21,763 nucleotides of DNA, taken from assembly GCA_900553145.1 (NCBI GenBank), contig USCL01000026.1, positions 1 to 21,763 of the forward strand. The letters run 5' to 3'. Both the position numbers and the translations under genes were made by a program. Each line of letters opens with the position of its first letter. Positions within the stretch are counted from its first letter, which is position 1. The notes under the pieces are model-generated. The model was not told the DNA's origin. It ran no database searches and saw nothing but the letters and a program-made list of their open reading frames with translations. This DNA is from an uncultured Desulfovibrio sp. (GTDB lineage: Bacteria > Desulfobacterota > Desulfovibrionia > Desulfovibrionales > Desulfovibrionaceae). This document shows, piece after piece, positions 14,264 to 21,763 of the stretch.

Positions 14264-14854
14264 TTACTCGCAAGCGTTGCACGGCGTTATGGCTCTGGCG
14301 GCAAAGGCGATGGCTTCACGGTACAGATGGGGCGGCGCGTACGGCGTGAGGACACGGGTACGGTTGGCGCCGACCACCAGCGACATGAGGATCTGCGCCG
14401 TTTCCTTCACGAGCAGCTCGCGGATGGAGCCGTCTTCAATCCCCCGCCACAACTGCTGTTCCAACAGTTTGTGAATGTCGTTGAACTTTTCGAACATCAA
14501 CTCGCGGTCGTCGGTCGTCTTCATGTCGCTGTAGGGCGAACAGCGTACGAGGACAAGCCAGTTGGAGTCGGGATCGATCGAAAAATCAAGATAGGCCCTA
14601 CAGAAATTCAACACGCTCTCACGGCCATTCTTGCCTTCGTCGCACGCCCGCTGCAAAACCTCATGAAAGCGTTCGAGGACGTCCATCCCAGCGGCAAGAA
14701 ATAACTTTTCTTTGTTTCCATAATGATGGGTCAACAATCCGAGAGCTACTCCGGCACGTTCGGAAATCTTCTTGAACGTGGTTTCGGTATAGCCGCATTC
14801 GCCGAAAAGTTCCTTCGCGGCCTTCAGCAAGGCCTCCTTCTTCGTCATGGTCAT
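14264..14854 (-). CDS. TetR/AcrR-family transcriptional regulator
   Basis: DNA-binding regulator of 196 residues from the ATG at 14854, the usual TetR size. The N-terminal helix-turn-helix spans about residues 8-50 (KEALLKAAKELFGECGYTET, then KISERAGVALGLLTHHYGNK). The C-terminal ligand domain is variable, so the effector is unknown. The chosen ATG follows GGGGGG with about five bases between. An in-frame ATG 23 codons upstream (14923) lacks such a site and falls inside the probable promoter. A second ATG two codons later (14848) is possible. It overlaps functionally with uppP, which starts three bases after its stop, so one transcript makes both. It probably controls its own operon, and perhaps the MFS gene upstream. 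Confidence 0.93.
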   Translation of the reverse strand: MTMTKKEALLKAAKELFGECGYTETTFKKISERAGVALGLLTHHYGNKEKLFLAAGMDVLERFHEVLQRACDEGKNGRESVLNFCRAYLDFSIDPDSNWLVLVRCSPYSDMKTTDDRELMFEKFNDIHKLLEQQLWRGIEDGSIRELLVKETAQILMSLVVGANRTRVLTPYAPPHLYREAIAFAARAITPCNACE

Positions 14855-14890
14855 ACGATCCCCCCAAAAAAACATAATCAAGAAACAACG

Positions 14891-14913
14891 CTGTTTAGTT
14901 GCGCAATCAACAG
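14891..14913. promoter_or_regulatory. Candidate TetR-type operator
   Basis: CTGTT at one end and AACAG at the other flank the perfect 8-base palindrome TTGCGCAA, with a one-base asymmetry between half-sites. It touches the -10 region of the candidate tetR-uppP promoter, a normal place for a repressor site. That it is the target of this TetR protein is inferred from position only. Confidence 0.4.
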
Positions 14914-14940
14914 AGTATGCCACAGGATTCCGCTCGTCAA
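14912..14940 (-). promoter_or_regulatory. Possible promoter of the tetR-uppP operon
   Basis: On the minus strand, TTGACG (14940-14935) and TACTCT (14917-14912) are 17 bases apart. The -35 is 5 of 6 and the -10 is weak. The predicted start is about 50 bases before the TetR start codon. Confidence 0.45.
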
Positions 14941-15032
14941 CGGAAAAGTATGGCTCGTGTGAGCGGCGTTTCTATCCTGTTCAAAAAAGATTTGCATCCT
15001 TTTTTTTTCATACTGGGGAAAAAGATGGGGGT

Positions 15033-16256
15033 TCACTCTTTCCCGGAAGAAGCCGGGTAAACGTGCCATACGAGCATGCCGATGGCCAGCGCGACGCCGA
15101 TCCCCATCGCGTACGGCCCGCGCCATCCCATAGAGGCCCAGCCGATCCCGAAAAACAGCGGCGACAGGCTTTGGCTGACACGCAGCACCGTACCGTTCAT
15201 GGCCATGACGATGGCCCTGTTGCGCGTCGGGGCAAGCGTGGTCATGCGGGCGTTCAGCAGCGGGAACGTCAGCCCCTGCGCGACTCCGCCGATGAAAATG
15301 GGCAGGGTCAGCCACCAGAGCGAGGCCACGGCGTCAGGCAGGGCGAGCATGAGCGTCTGGGCCACGACATAGCAGCCCGTGGCGCTCAGCATCAAACGGC
15401 GGTGCGAATAATGCCGCCCGAGCCACGCCAGATTCATGGCGATGGCCGCCGTCCCCAGCGAGGCTACGGTAAAGACGGCCCCGATATGGGACGGGGACGC
15501 CTTGTACAGCTGATCGGCAAGAAGAGGAAAGTAGGTAATGGTGGGCCCATACAGGATGCAGAAGCAAAGGAACGTCAGCCCGAAAAGCCCGATCGCGGCA
15601 GGGCGGAAAAGAATTGAGCGGCTATCCCGCGCATACCGTCCCCAATCCATGCCGGCATGCGGGCGCTCCAGCGGGACGCTCAGGGCAAGCAGCCCCACCG
15701 GCAACGCGGCCAAAGACACCCAGAACGGCCACCGCCAGTCCATCTCGCCGAGGAAACCGCCGACAGCCGGGTACAGCGCGGTTCCGAAGCTGATGGTGGC
15801 TCCGACCATGCCCATGATTTTGGGGCGATCCGCTTCCGTATAGAGATCGCCCACCAGCGTCCCGTAGAGGATGCCCAGAGGGGCGGCCCCCAACCCCTGT
15901 ATCGCCCGCCATGCCAAAAGGTTTTCGAACGAACTGGAGAACGCGCACCCCATCCCCCCGCAGGCGAACAGCGCCAACCCCGGCAGCAATACGGCCTTGC
16001 GCCCGAAACGGTCGGCAAGCACCCCCGCCACCGGGGTCATGAACGCGCTCGGCAGCGTAAAGCAGGTAATGAGAAGCGCCACCCCGGCCGCATCCTGATG
16101 GAAAACGGCCCCGAGCTTGGGCAGGATAGGTAACGTGATCGAGACGCCCATAACCCCCATGAGAGCCACGCACAGCACAAGGATCAGCCCCGCAGGGCTG
16201 ACGGGGCGGGATTGCCCTTCCTGAGATGCCTCGCCGGACAGGCCGTCCTGTGTCAC
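15033..16256 (-). CDS. Major facilitator superfamily exporter
   Basis: Inner-membrane transporter of 407 residues with about 12 predicted helices. The loop between helices 2 and 3 carries the MFS motif A, GVLADRFGRK at 78-87, and the layout resembles proton-coupled drug or sugar effluxers of the DHA1 type. The substrate cannot be told. The start is the GTG at 16256, four bases after GAGGAGG, with no competing ATG. The first 20 residues are hydrophilic and cytoplasmic. It lies 78 bases downstream of the glycosyltransferase-like gene on the same strand and upstream of the tetR-uppP pair. Export of an envelope-active compound or of a glycosylated product is possible but unproven. Confidence 0.9.
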   Translation of the reverse strand: MTQDGLSGEASQEGQSRPVSPAGLILVLCVALMGVMGVSITLPILPKLGAVFHQDAAGVALLITCFTLPSAFMTPVAGVLADRFGRKAVLLPGLALFACGGMGCAFSSSFENLLAWRAIQGLGAAPLGILYGTLVGDLYTEADRPKIMGMVGATISFGTALYPAVGGFLGEMDWRWPFWVSLAALPVGLLALSVPLERPHAGMDWGRYARDSRSILFRPAAIGLFGLTFLCFCILYGPTITYFPLLADQLYKASPSHIGAVFTVASLGTAAIAMNLAWLGRHYSHRRLMLSATGCYVVAQTLMLALPDAVASLWWLTLPIFIGGVAQGLTFPLLNARMTTLAPTRNRAIVMAMNGTVLRVSQSLSPLFFGIGWASMGWRGPYAMGIGVALAIGMLVWHVYPASSGKE

Positions 16257-16334
16257 GTGTCCTCCTCATCGTTACGGATGATTCCCCGAATCCGCCGCTG
16301 CGGACTTGGAGAGCCGGTATGGCCGCAGTGTGCT

Positions 16335-17336
16335 TCAATCCCGCCAGCCAGACAACCTTTTTCCAAGGCTGATCCTTTGGCGGTCCCAAAGATAACGGAT
16401 GTGGCGCAGCGCGGGGTGCCGCGTTTCCCGGCGGTTCCTCTCGCGCGCCTCCTCAAGAAGCCGGATCCATCGTTCCGCCAGGATGCCGTCATGAAAAGCT
16501 TCCGCACGTTCCGCACCATGTTCCGCCATCCGCCGATACAAACCGGGTTCCCGTTGCAGGCGATCGATGGAATCCAGCACGGCCTCGGCCGAGGGCGTTT
16601 CCAGAAAATCCAGTGGGGAAACGCGCAGCTCCCTGTAGGCCGGTTCCGGGCCAAGCAGGGCGGGCACTCCCGCTTTCCATGCGTTGACCAGCTTGGAAGC
16701 CGGTTTGGCTGCCAGCACGACGGGCGGGCAGTCGCGGATTGCCAGTACGGCATCCACATGCCCATAATCGTGCCATGTCCCTTGAAAGCGGTTCACGAAG
16801 CGGACCTTCCGCTGCCGCAGTGCTTCCTGAAAGGCACCGGTCTTCACGAAATGCGGTTCATATTGATCGCTGCCAAAGTACGCAAGGGTCTCAAGGCGAT
16901 CCCCACGCGCGGGATCTCGGGGAATCAGGCCCGGCTGGGGCCAATGCGGCATTTTCCGCCGCAGTTCCGTCTCTCCCGCCAACCCGTTCTGCATGACGGT
17001 CATATCGGATAACGCAGGGCGGGGCCGATCCGTTTGCGCGACGACGGCAAAACACCGGTGCACTCCCATAGCCGGCGTTGCATCGTCCCAATGGAAAACG
17101 CATACGGCATTGTCGACTGCTTTACAGCTCAAGACGGGCTCAAAGGGGCAATCCGCAGCGCATAGCCGCGCCCATGTCAGGATCACCCAACAATCCCGCC
17201 CGGAAAGGATCCGCTCCGGGCAGCCGTCCGGCGCAAAGGGGCGGGGATCGGAAACGAGCTCAGGCCACTCCCTCGAAAGGTGTTTCCCGCTGACAACGAA
17301 ATATATTTTCTCCCGCAGGGGCTCGCTGGACGTCAT
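16335..17336 (-). CDS. Glycosyltransferase-like protein (probable GT-B fold)
   Basis: Protein of 333 residues from the ATG at 17336. I do not recognise a specific family. The C-terminal third resembles the donor-binding half of GT-B glycosyltransferases: KPASKLVNAWKAGVPALLG, then PLDFLETPSAEAVLDSIDRL and YRRMAEHGAERAEAF, as in GT1/GT4 proteins. The first strand, EKIYFVVSGK, is Rossmann-like. There is no signal peptide or membrane segment, so it is probably cytoplasmic. A longer reading from 17396 is open but has no ribosome-binding site and AT-rich first codons. The chosen ATG also has only a weak site. It precedes the MFS gene by 78 bases on the same strand. The sugar donor and acceptor are unknown. 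Confidence 0.65.
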   Translation of the reverse strand: MTSSEPLREKIYFVVSGKHLSREWPELVSDPRPFAPDGCPERILSGRDCWVILTWARLCAADCPFEPVLSCKAVDNAVCVFHWDDATPAMGVHRCFAVVAQTDRPRPALSDMTVMQNGLAGETELRRKMPHWPQPGLIPRDPARGDRLETLAYFGSDQYEPHFVKTGAFQEALRQRKVRFVNRFQGTWHDYGHVDAVLAIRDCPPVVLAAKPASKLVNAWKAGVPALLGPEPAYRELRVSPLDFLETPSAEAVLDSIDRLQREPGLYRRMAEHGAERAEAFHDGILAERWIRLLEEARERNRRETRHPALRHIRYLWDRQRISLGKRLSGWRD

Positions 17337-17434
17337 GGGTGGCTCGCTTTGCCGCGTGATCTGCACAGCGGCTTCTTTGAAACATGGAAAAAACATTTTT
17401 TTATTCTGCTATGAACACAGCAAGATACGGCCAT

Positions 17435-17460
17435 ATATTGTTTATTCAATCAAACAATAT
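17435..17460. promoter_or_regulatory. Inverted repeat, candidate activator site upstream of lldP
   Basis: ATATTGTTT and AAACAATAT form perfect 9-base half-sites separated by 8 bases. The centre lies roughly 134 bases before the predicted lldP transcription start, a usual distance for enhancer sites of sigma54 activators. Confidence 0.5.
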
Positions 17461-17555
17461 TTCACAAAAAGAAAAACAAAACCTCCGAAAACGTCCGCAT
17501 GCTCTTTTTTCCTACATAATCGTCCATAATAACTTGCGCAATTCTTTTTTTGATA

Positions 17556-17570
17556 TGGCACACAATTTGT
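17556..17570 (+). promoter_or_regulatory. Sigma54-like promoter of lldP
   Basis: TGGCAC, five bases, then TTGT. The -24 element is perfect, the GG-N10 spacing is right, and the -12 element has GT instead of GC. The predicted start is near 17581, leaving a leader of about 114 bases. Confidence 0.55.
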
Positions 17571-17694
17571 GACTCTTCGATCAAACAGTCGACAATGCTT
17601 GCGCTAACGGAAAAAACACCACATAGTACACGCTAACTTTTCGGGAAGGCTTCTCTTCTTCTTTCACAATTCTGTCTAAGGTAAAGGAGTCATT

Positions 17695-19356
17695 ATGTCC
17701 GTTGAACTGCTTGCCCTGGTGGCGGTTCTGCCCATTCTGGTGGCGCTCATCCTCATGGTCGGCATGAGGTGGCCCGCAACGAAAGCCATGCCGCTCGCGT
17801 GGCTTGTCTGCGCTATCAGCGGCATCCTTGTCTGGGGGCTGAGCCCCGGATATGTCGCCGCCTTGACGTTGCAGGGCATCGTCACAGCCATCGGCGTCCT
17901 CATCATCGTCTTCGGCGCCATCCTGATCCTCTTCACGCTGGAGAAGAGCGGCGGCATGGAAACCATCCAATACGGGATGCAGAACATCAGCCGCGACAAG
18001 CGCGTCCAAGCGATCATCATCGGGTATATGTTCGCCGCCTTCATCGAAGGCGCGGCCGGTTTCGGAACCCCCGCGGCGCTCGCCGCCCCGCTCCTGCTGG
18101 CCCTAGGCTTCCCGGCCATGGCCGCGGCCATCATCTGCCTCGTGTTCAACAGCTTCCCCGTGAGCTTCGGCGCGGTGGGCACCCCCATCGTCATGGGGCT
18201 CTCTCCGCTCAAGCCCATCCTTGACGCCGGAGTCGCCGACGGCGGCATGACCTATGCGGCGTTCTACAAAATCGTGGGCGAATACTGCACGATAATGCAC
18301 ATTCCCATGGCCTTCATCCTGCCCATTTTCATGCTCGGCTTCATGACCCGCTTCTACGGCCCCAACCGCACGTGGTCCGAAGGCTTCGCCGCGTGGAAAT
18401 ACTGCATCTTCGCCGGCGTCTGCTTCGCCGTCCCCTACTTCATCGTCGCATGGACCCTCGGACCCGAGCTGCCTTCCCTCATCGGCGGCCTCATCGGCCT
18501 CGGCATCCTCATTTACGGCACCAAGCGGGGCTTCTGCGTCCCCGAAACGACTTGGGATTTCGGCCCGCATGAAAAGTGGGACGCCTCTTGGACCGGCAGC
18601 ATCGCCGCCAGCGGCAAGACGGAATTCCATCCCCACATGACCCAGTTCCGCGCGTGGCTGCCCTACGCCATCATCGGCCTCATCCTCGTGCTGACCCGTA
18701 TCCCGGAACTCGGCCTCAAGGCATGGCTCGCCTCCTTCAAGCTCAGCTTCGCCGACATCCTCGGCTATCAGGGCGTGAGCGCCTCCATCGACTACCTCTT
18801 CCTGCCCGGCACGATTCCGTTCACGCTGGTCGCCATCCTGACCATCGGCCTCCACGGCATGAAGGCCAACGACGTGAAGGACGCGTGGACCACCACCTTC
18901 GCCAAAATGAAGGCCCCGACCATCGCCCTGTTCGCCGCCGTGGCGCTGGTGTCCATCTTCCGCGGTTCCGGCGTGAACGACGCGGGCATGGACTCCATGC
19001 CGCTCGCCCTCGCCAAGACCCTCGCGGCCCTTACCGGCGAAGCCTGGCCCGCCCTCGCTTCCTATGTCGGCGGCCTCGGCGCCTTCATTACCGGCTCCAA
19101 CACCGTGTCCGACCTGCTCTTCTCCCAATTCCAGTGGGACATGGCCACGCAGCTGAACCTCTCTAGGGAAATCATCGTGGCGGCTCAGGCCGTCGGCGGC
19201 GGCATGGGCAACATGATCTGCATCCACAACGTGGTCGCCGTCTGCGCGGTCGTGGGCCTCTCCGGCAGCGAAGGCATGATCATCAAGAAGACCTTCTGGC
19301 CCTTCCTGCTCTACGGCGTCGTCGTCGGCATCATCGCCTGCGTGCTCGTCTTTTAA
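17695..19356 (+). CDS. lldP: L-lactate permease (LctP/LldP family)
   Basis: Inner-membrane proton-coupled lactate/glycolate uptake carrier of 553 residues, the normal length for TC 2.A.14, with about 12-14 hydrophobic helices. Family segments are FGAILILFTLEKSGGMETI, then EGAAGFGTPAALAAPLLLAL and FNSFPVSFGAVGTPIV in the first third, and GSNTVSDLLFSQFQ near the end. The ATG at 17695 has AAGGAG five bases before it. It stands alone between two terminators or divergent genes. Lactate is a main electron donor for Desulfovibrio-type sulfate reducers, so this is probably an energy-metabolism importer. A sigma54-like promoter and an upstream inverted repeat point to control by an enhancer-binding protein. 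The enzymes of lactate oxidation are not in the window. Confidence 0.95.
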   Translation: MSVELLALVAVLPILVALILMVGMRWPATKAMPLAWLVCAISGILVWGLSPGYVAALTLQGIVTAIGVLIIVFGAILILFTLEKSGGMETIQYGMQNISRDKRVQAIIIGYMFAAFIEGAAGFGTPAALAAPLLLALGFPAMAAAIICLVFNSFPVSFGAVGTPIVMGLSPLKPILDAGVADGGMTYAAFYKIVGEYCTIMHIPMAFILPIFMLGFMTRFYGPNRTWSEGFAAWKYCIFAGVCFAVPYFIVAWTLGPELPSLIGGLIGLGILIYGTKRGFCVPETTWDFGPHEKWDASWTGSIAASGKTEFHPHMTQFRAWLPYAIIGLILVLTRIPELGLKAWLASFKLSFADILGYQGVSASIDYLFLPGTIPFTLVAILTIGLHGMKANDVKDAWTTTFAKMKAPTIALFAAVALVSIFRGSGVNDAGMDSMPLALAKTLAALTGEAWPALASYVGGLGAFITGSNTVSDLLFSQFQWDMATQLNLSREIIVAAQAVGGGMGNMICIHNVVAVCAVVGLSGSEGMIIKKTFWPFLLYGVVVGIIACVLVF

Positions 19357-19399
19357 CTGAACTCGCTGGGGGACCGCCCGCCGGTCCCTCCCACGCGCC

Positions 19400-19446
19400 A
19401 ACAAGAAAGGCCGGAGAACAACCTCCCCGGCCTTTCTTGTTTTCAA
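19400..19446 (+). terminator. Intrinsic terminator of lldP
   Basis: AACAAGAAAGGCCGG pairs with CCGGCCTTTCTTGTT (15 base pairs, 12-base loop), and the following bases are T-rich. A smaller GC hairpin (GGGACCG/CGGTCCC) precedes it at 19370-19388, between it and the lldP stop. Confidence 0.88.
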
Positions 19447-19571
19447 AACCGCGCGGAACCGCCGCTTGCGCCTGCCCCCACCAGTGCATCCCCCCACTCG
19501 ACCAGTACCCGCCCCCCTCAAGAAAAAGGAAGGAACAGGCGTTGCGGGTTTGGAAAACAAGGCGGATGTGA

Positions 19572-19610
19572 AAAACAAGAAGGGGAACCTCCCTCTCGAA
19601 AGGTTCCCCT
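19572..19610 (-). terminator. Intrinsic terminator of metG
   Basis: On the minus strand, AGGGGAACCT and AGGTTCCCCT form a 10-base-pair stem with a 10-base loop, followed by TCTTGTTTTTC. It begins 20 bases past the metG stop and resembles the other purine-rich-arm terminators here. Confidence 0.85.
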
Positions 19611-19629
19611 CCTCCGTATCTTTTTCCCT

Positions 19630-21618
19630 CTAGGAAATTTTGCTTCCCGGCGCGACATCCCCGCCGGGGGCGAGGAGCGTCAGCTTGCCGCCGGGGTCTT
19701 CCGCAGTCAGGATCATGCCCGCGGACACGAGCCCGCGGATCTTGCGCGGCGCGAGGTTGGCGACCACGCACACCTGACGGCCCACGAGGGTTTCGGGCTC
19801 GAAATGCTCGGCAATGCCCGACAGGATCTGACGCGGCTCGGCTTCGCCAAGATCGATCTTGAAGCACAGCAGCTTGTCGGCTTTGGGCACCCTGCCCGCT
19901 TCGAGGATCGTGCCCACACGCAGCTCCAGCTTCTGGAAGTCGGCGTATTCGGCCACGCCGGGGACGGCGGTTTCGGCGGGCGCGGGAGCCGCGGCGGCCT
20001 TGGCTTCCTTTTCCTTGGCGGGCTTCTTCTGCTTCGCCTTCTTGTCTTCCTTCATCTCTTCCGGGATTTCCAAGCGCGGGAACAGGTTGGACGCGGACGC
20101 GATCACACCGCCGGTCGCAAGGCATTCCCAAGCGCCCTCTTCATCGTTGACGTTCCCGGCGGGCGCGACGCCGAAACGCTCGGAGGCGGGCAAAGGCTGA
20201 CCGAGCTGCTCAAGCAGAGCCGCCGCCGTGCCCGGCATGACCGGCCACAGGCAGAGCGCCACCTTGCGCATGCATTCGAGCAGCAGGCGGATGACCGTGC
20301 CGAGGCGGGCCATATCCCCCTGCTTGAAGAGCGTCCACGGGGCCTGAGAATCCACGTACTTGTTGAGGGCGCGCACGAGATCCCACAGCGCGTCGAGGCC
20401 CTGCGAGAAACGGATGTTGCCGAACAGCTGCACATAATTGCGACGGGAGTTCTCCGCAAGCTCGATGAGCGCCTTGTCGTCGTCGGCCAGTACGCCCATC
20501 GGCGGAACCTTGCTCTCGAAATATTTGGCGTTCATGGACAGCACGCGGCTGAACAGGTTGCCGAGGTCGTTGGCGAGGTCGGCGTTGAAGCGGGTGATCA
20601 GCGCCTCCTCGGAGAAGCTGGCGTCCGAGCCGAACTGCATATCGCGCAGCAGGAAATACCGGAACGCGTCCAGCCCGTAATGTTCCGCCATCTTGATGGG
20701 CTCGACCACGTTGCCGAGCGACTTGGACATCTTGGTGTCCTTGATGAGCCAGTAGCCGTGCACGTTGAGATGCTTGTACAGCGGCACCCCGGCGGACTTG
20801 AGCATGGTAGGCCAGAACACGCCGTGCGGCTTCAGGATATCCTTGGCGACAAGGTGTTCGCCGGGCCAATACGCGGCGTACTTCTCGCCGTCAGGCCAGC
20901 CGAGGGCGGAAATATAGTTGAGCAGCGCGTCAAACCATACGTAACAGACATAGTCCTTGTCGAACGGCAACTCGATGCCCCATTCGAGGCGGGACTTCGG
21001 GCGCGAAATGCACAGGTCTTCCAGCGCGCCGCTTTCGAGCATCGACAACACTTCGTTGCGGTAGCGCTCGGGACGGATGAAGTCGGGATTTTCCCGGATA
21101 TGCTCCGCAAGCCACGGCAGGTATTTGGACATACGGAAGAAGTAGTTCTTCTCCTGAATGAAGTCGGGCTTGGTCAGATGCTGCGGGCACAGGCCGTTTT
21201 CCAGTTCCTTTTCGGTGTAGAAACGCTCGCAGCCCGTGCAGTAATGCCCGCCGTGCTCGCCGAAATAGATGTCGCCGTTGTCGTACACCTTCTGGAGGAA
21301 CGCCTGCACGCGGGACTTGTGCTCGGCGTCCGTGGTCCGGATAAACTGGTCGTGCTTGATGCCGAGCTTGGGCCACAGGGCCTGAAACTGCCCGCTGATG
21401 CCGTCCACAAATTCCTGCGGGGTCTGCCCGGCGGCTTCGGCGGCCTTGACGATCTTGTCGCCGTGCTCGTCCGTGCCGGTCAGGAACCACGTATCCTCGC
21501 CAAGCAGCGTATGGAAACGCCGCAGGCTGTCCGCGACGATGGTCGTATAGGCATGCGCGAGGTGCGGGCGGGCGTTCACGTAATAAATCGGTGTGGTAAT
21601 GTAAAACGTGGAGGACAC
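19630..21618 (-). CDS. metG: Methionyl-tRNA synthetase
   Basis: Class Ia aminoacyl-tRNA synthetase of 662 residues that charges tRNA-Met with methionine. The HIGH motif reads HLAH at 19-22 and KMSKS is at 296-300. A zinc knuckle uses C127, C130, C144 and H147. After the anticodon-binding helical domain comes a Lys/Ala/Pro-rich linker (about 525-550), then a C-terminal tRNA-binding OB-fold domain (558-662, starting YADFQKLELRVGTI), which in this family also serves for dimerisation. The start is the GTG at 21618 with AAAGGAG seven bases upstream. It is followed by its own terminator. The 145 bases upstream hold GC-rich hairpins and a repeat copy but no clear promoter. Confidence 0.98.
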   Translation of the reverse strand: MSSTFYITTPIYYVNARPHLAHAYTTIVADSLRRFHTLLGEDTWFLTGTDEHGDKIVKAAEAAGQTPQEFVDGISGQFQALWPKLGIKHDQFIRTTDAEHKSRVQAFLQKVYDNGDIYFGEHGGHYCTGCERFYTEKELENGLCPQHLTKPDFIQEKNYFFRMSKYLPWLAEHIRENPDFIRPERYRNEVLSMLESGALEDLCISRPKSRLEWGIELPFDKDYVCYVWFDALLNYISALGWPDGEKYAAYWPGEHLVAKDILKPHGVFWPTMLKSAGVPLYKHLNVHGYWLIKDTKMSKSLGNVVEPIKMAEHYGLDAFRYFLLRDMQFGSDASFSEEALITRFNADLANDLGNLFSRVLSMNAKYFESKVPPMGVLADDDKALIELAENSRRNYVQLFGNIRFSQGLDALWDLVRALNKYVDSQAPWTLFKQGDMARLGTVIRLLLECMRKVALCLWPVMPGTAAALLEQLGQPLPASERFGVAPAGNVNDEEGAWECLATGGVIASASNLFPRLEIPEEMKEDKKAKQKKPAKEKEAKAAAAPAPAETAVPGVAEYADFQKLELRVGTILEAGRVPKADKLLCFKIDLGEAEPRQILSGIAEHFEPETLVGRQVCVVANLAPRKIRGLVSAGMILTAEDPGGKLTLLAPGGDVAPGSKIS

Positions 21619-21726
21619 GGGAAAACTCCTTTCATGGTGTTCCGTATATGCGGGCCGCAGGCCGTTCCGCCTTCGGCCGTTTCCGACTCGTCGCGCCCTT
21701 CCCCGCCGGAACGAACTCCCGCCGCG

Positions 21727-21758
21727 CGGCCTCCCCGCCAGCCAAACGCCTTTGGGGG
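21727..21758 (+). repeat. Dispersed intergenic repeat, copy D
   Basis: Reads CGGCCTCCCCGCCAGCC then AAACGCCTTTGGGGG. The first 17 bases are identical to copy C at 13318-13350. It is cut off from its right-hand context by the window edge. Confidence 0.6.
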
Positions 21759-21763
21759 ATGAG

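Larger units (their letters stand above)
17337..17694. other. AT-rich divergent control region between the glycosyltransferase-like gene and lldP
   Basis: This is the most AT-rich long gap in the window. It holds an inverted repeat (17435-17460) and a sigma54-like promoter (17556-17570), both suited to lldP, plus the untranslated leader of lldP. No promoter for the leftward gene was identified. No protein-coding frame here is convincing. Confidence 0.6.

Noticed and set aside
17435..17460. Inverted repeat as an intrinsic terminator
   Set aside because: The stem is nearly all A-T and has no T-run after it, so a protein-binding site is more likely.
18103..19578. 491-codon open frame opposite lldP
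   Set aside because: Shadow of the permease reading frame: extremely Gly/Ala/Asp/His-rich, and it crosses the lldP terminator.
19804..21762. 652-codon open frame opposite metG
   Set aside because: Antisense shadow of methionyl-tRNA synthetase, running off the window edge with no sign of selection.

Overview
The window is a G+C-rich chromosomal segment (roughly 60% G+C by eye) from what looks like a Desulfovibrionaceae-type sulfate- or sulfite-reducing deltaproteobacterium (Desulfobacterota). The pointers are a type III glutamine synthetase, an NtrX-like sigma54 activator, a large LctP/LldP lactate permease behind a sigma54-like promoter, RNase J, and the rplM-rpsI pair next to an HD-domain protein. 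This assignment is inferred from gene content, not from a database match. Almost all of the window is ordinary chromosome: 15 confident genes, no prophage, no CRISPR array, no tRNA or rRNA, and no intact insertion sequence.

Layout. Minus strand 51-6132: leucyl aminopeptidase (pepA), an NtrX-like response regulator, a guanidinium exporter of the SMR family (sugE/gdx), then glutamine synthetase III (glnN). Plus strand 6358-8346: dksA and an NFACT (RqcH/Rqc2-like) protein. Minus strand 8416-11140: RNase J, ribosomal proteins S9 and L13. Plus strand 11440-12714: a YfbR-like HD-domain protein with a long N-terminal extension. A gene-free stretch at 12715-13438 holds a small mobile-element-like insertion and repeats. 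Minus strand 13439-17336: undecaprenyl-diphosphatase (uppP) coupled to a TetR regulator, an MFS exporter, and a glycosyltransferase-like protein. Plus strand 17695-19356: lactate permease. Minus strand 19630-21618: methionyl-tRNA synthetase with a C-terminal tRNA-binding domain.

The best-supported non-coding find is a two-hairpin guanidine-II (mini-ykkC) riboswitch directly before sugE at 3493-3558. Both loops are ACGR, and the 3' arm of the second hairpin is complementary to the Shine-Dalgarno of sugE. Because sugE runs into the NtrX-like gene after a 33-base gap, guanidine sensing may reach a nitrogen-type regulator.

Other observations are: a 151-bp element of about 35% G+C with inverted ends and an exact 8-bp target duplication at 12711-12877; a sigma54-like promoter with an upstream inverted repeat before the lactate permease; a variant GAFTSA loop in the sigma54 activator; loss of the Asp of the RqcH DR motif in the NFACT protein; and a family of intergenic repeats that sit just beyond terminator hairpins. 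I found no wholly new multi-gene system. The riboswitch-sugE-ntrX-like arrangement is the most unusual regulatory unit here.
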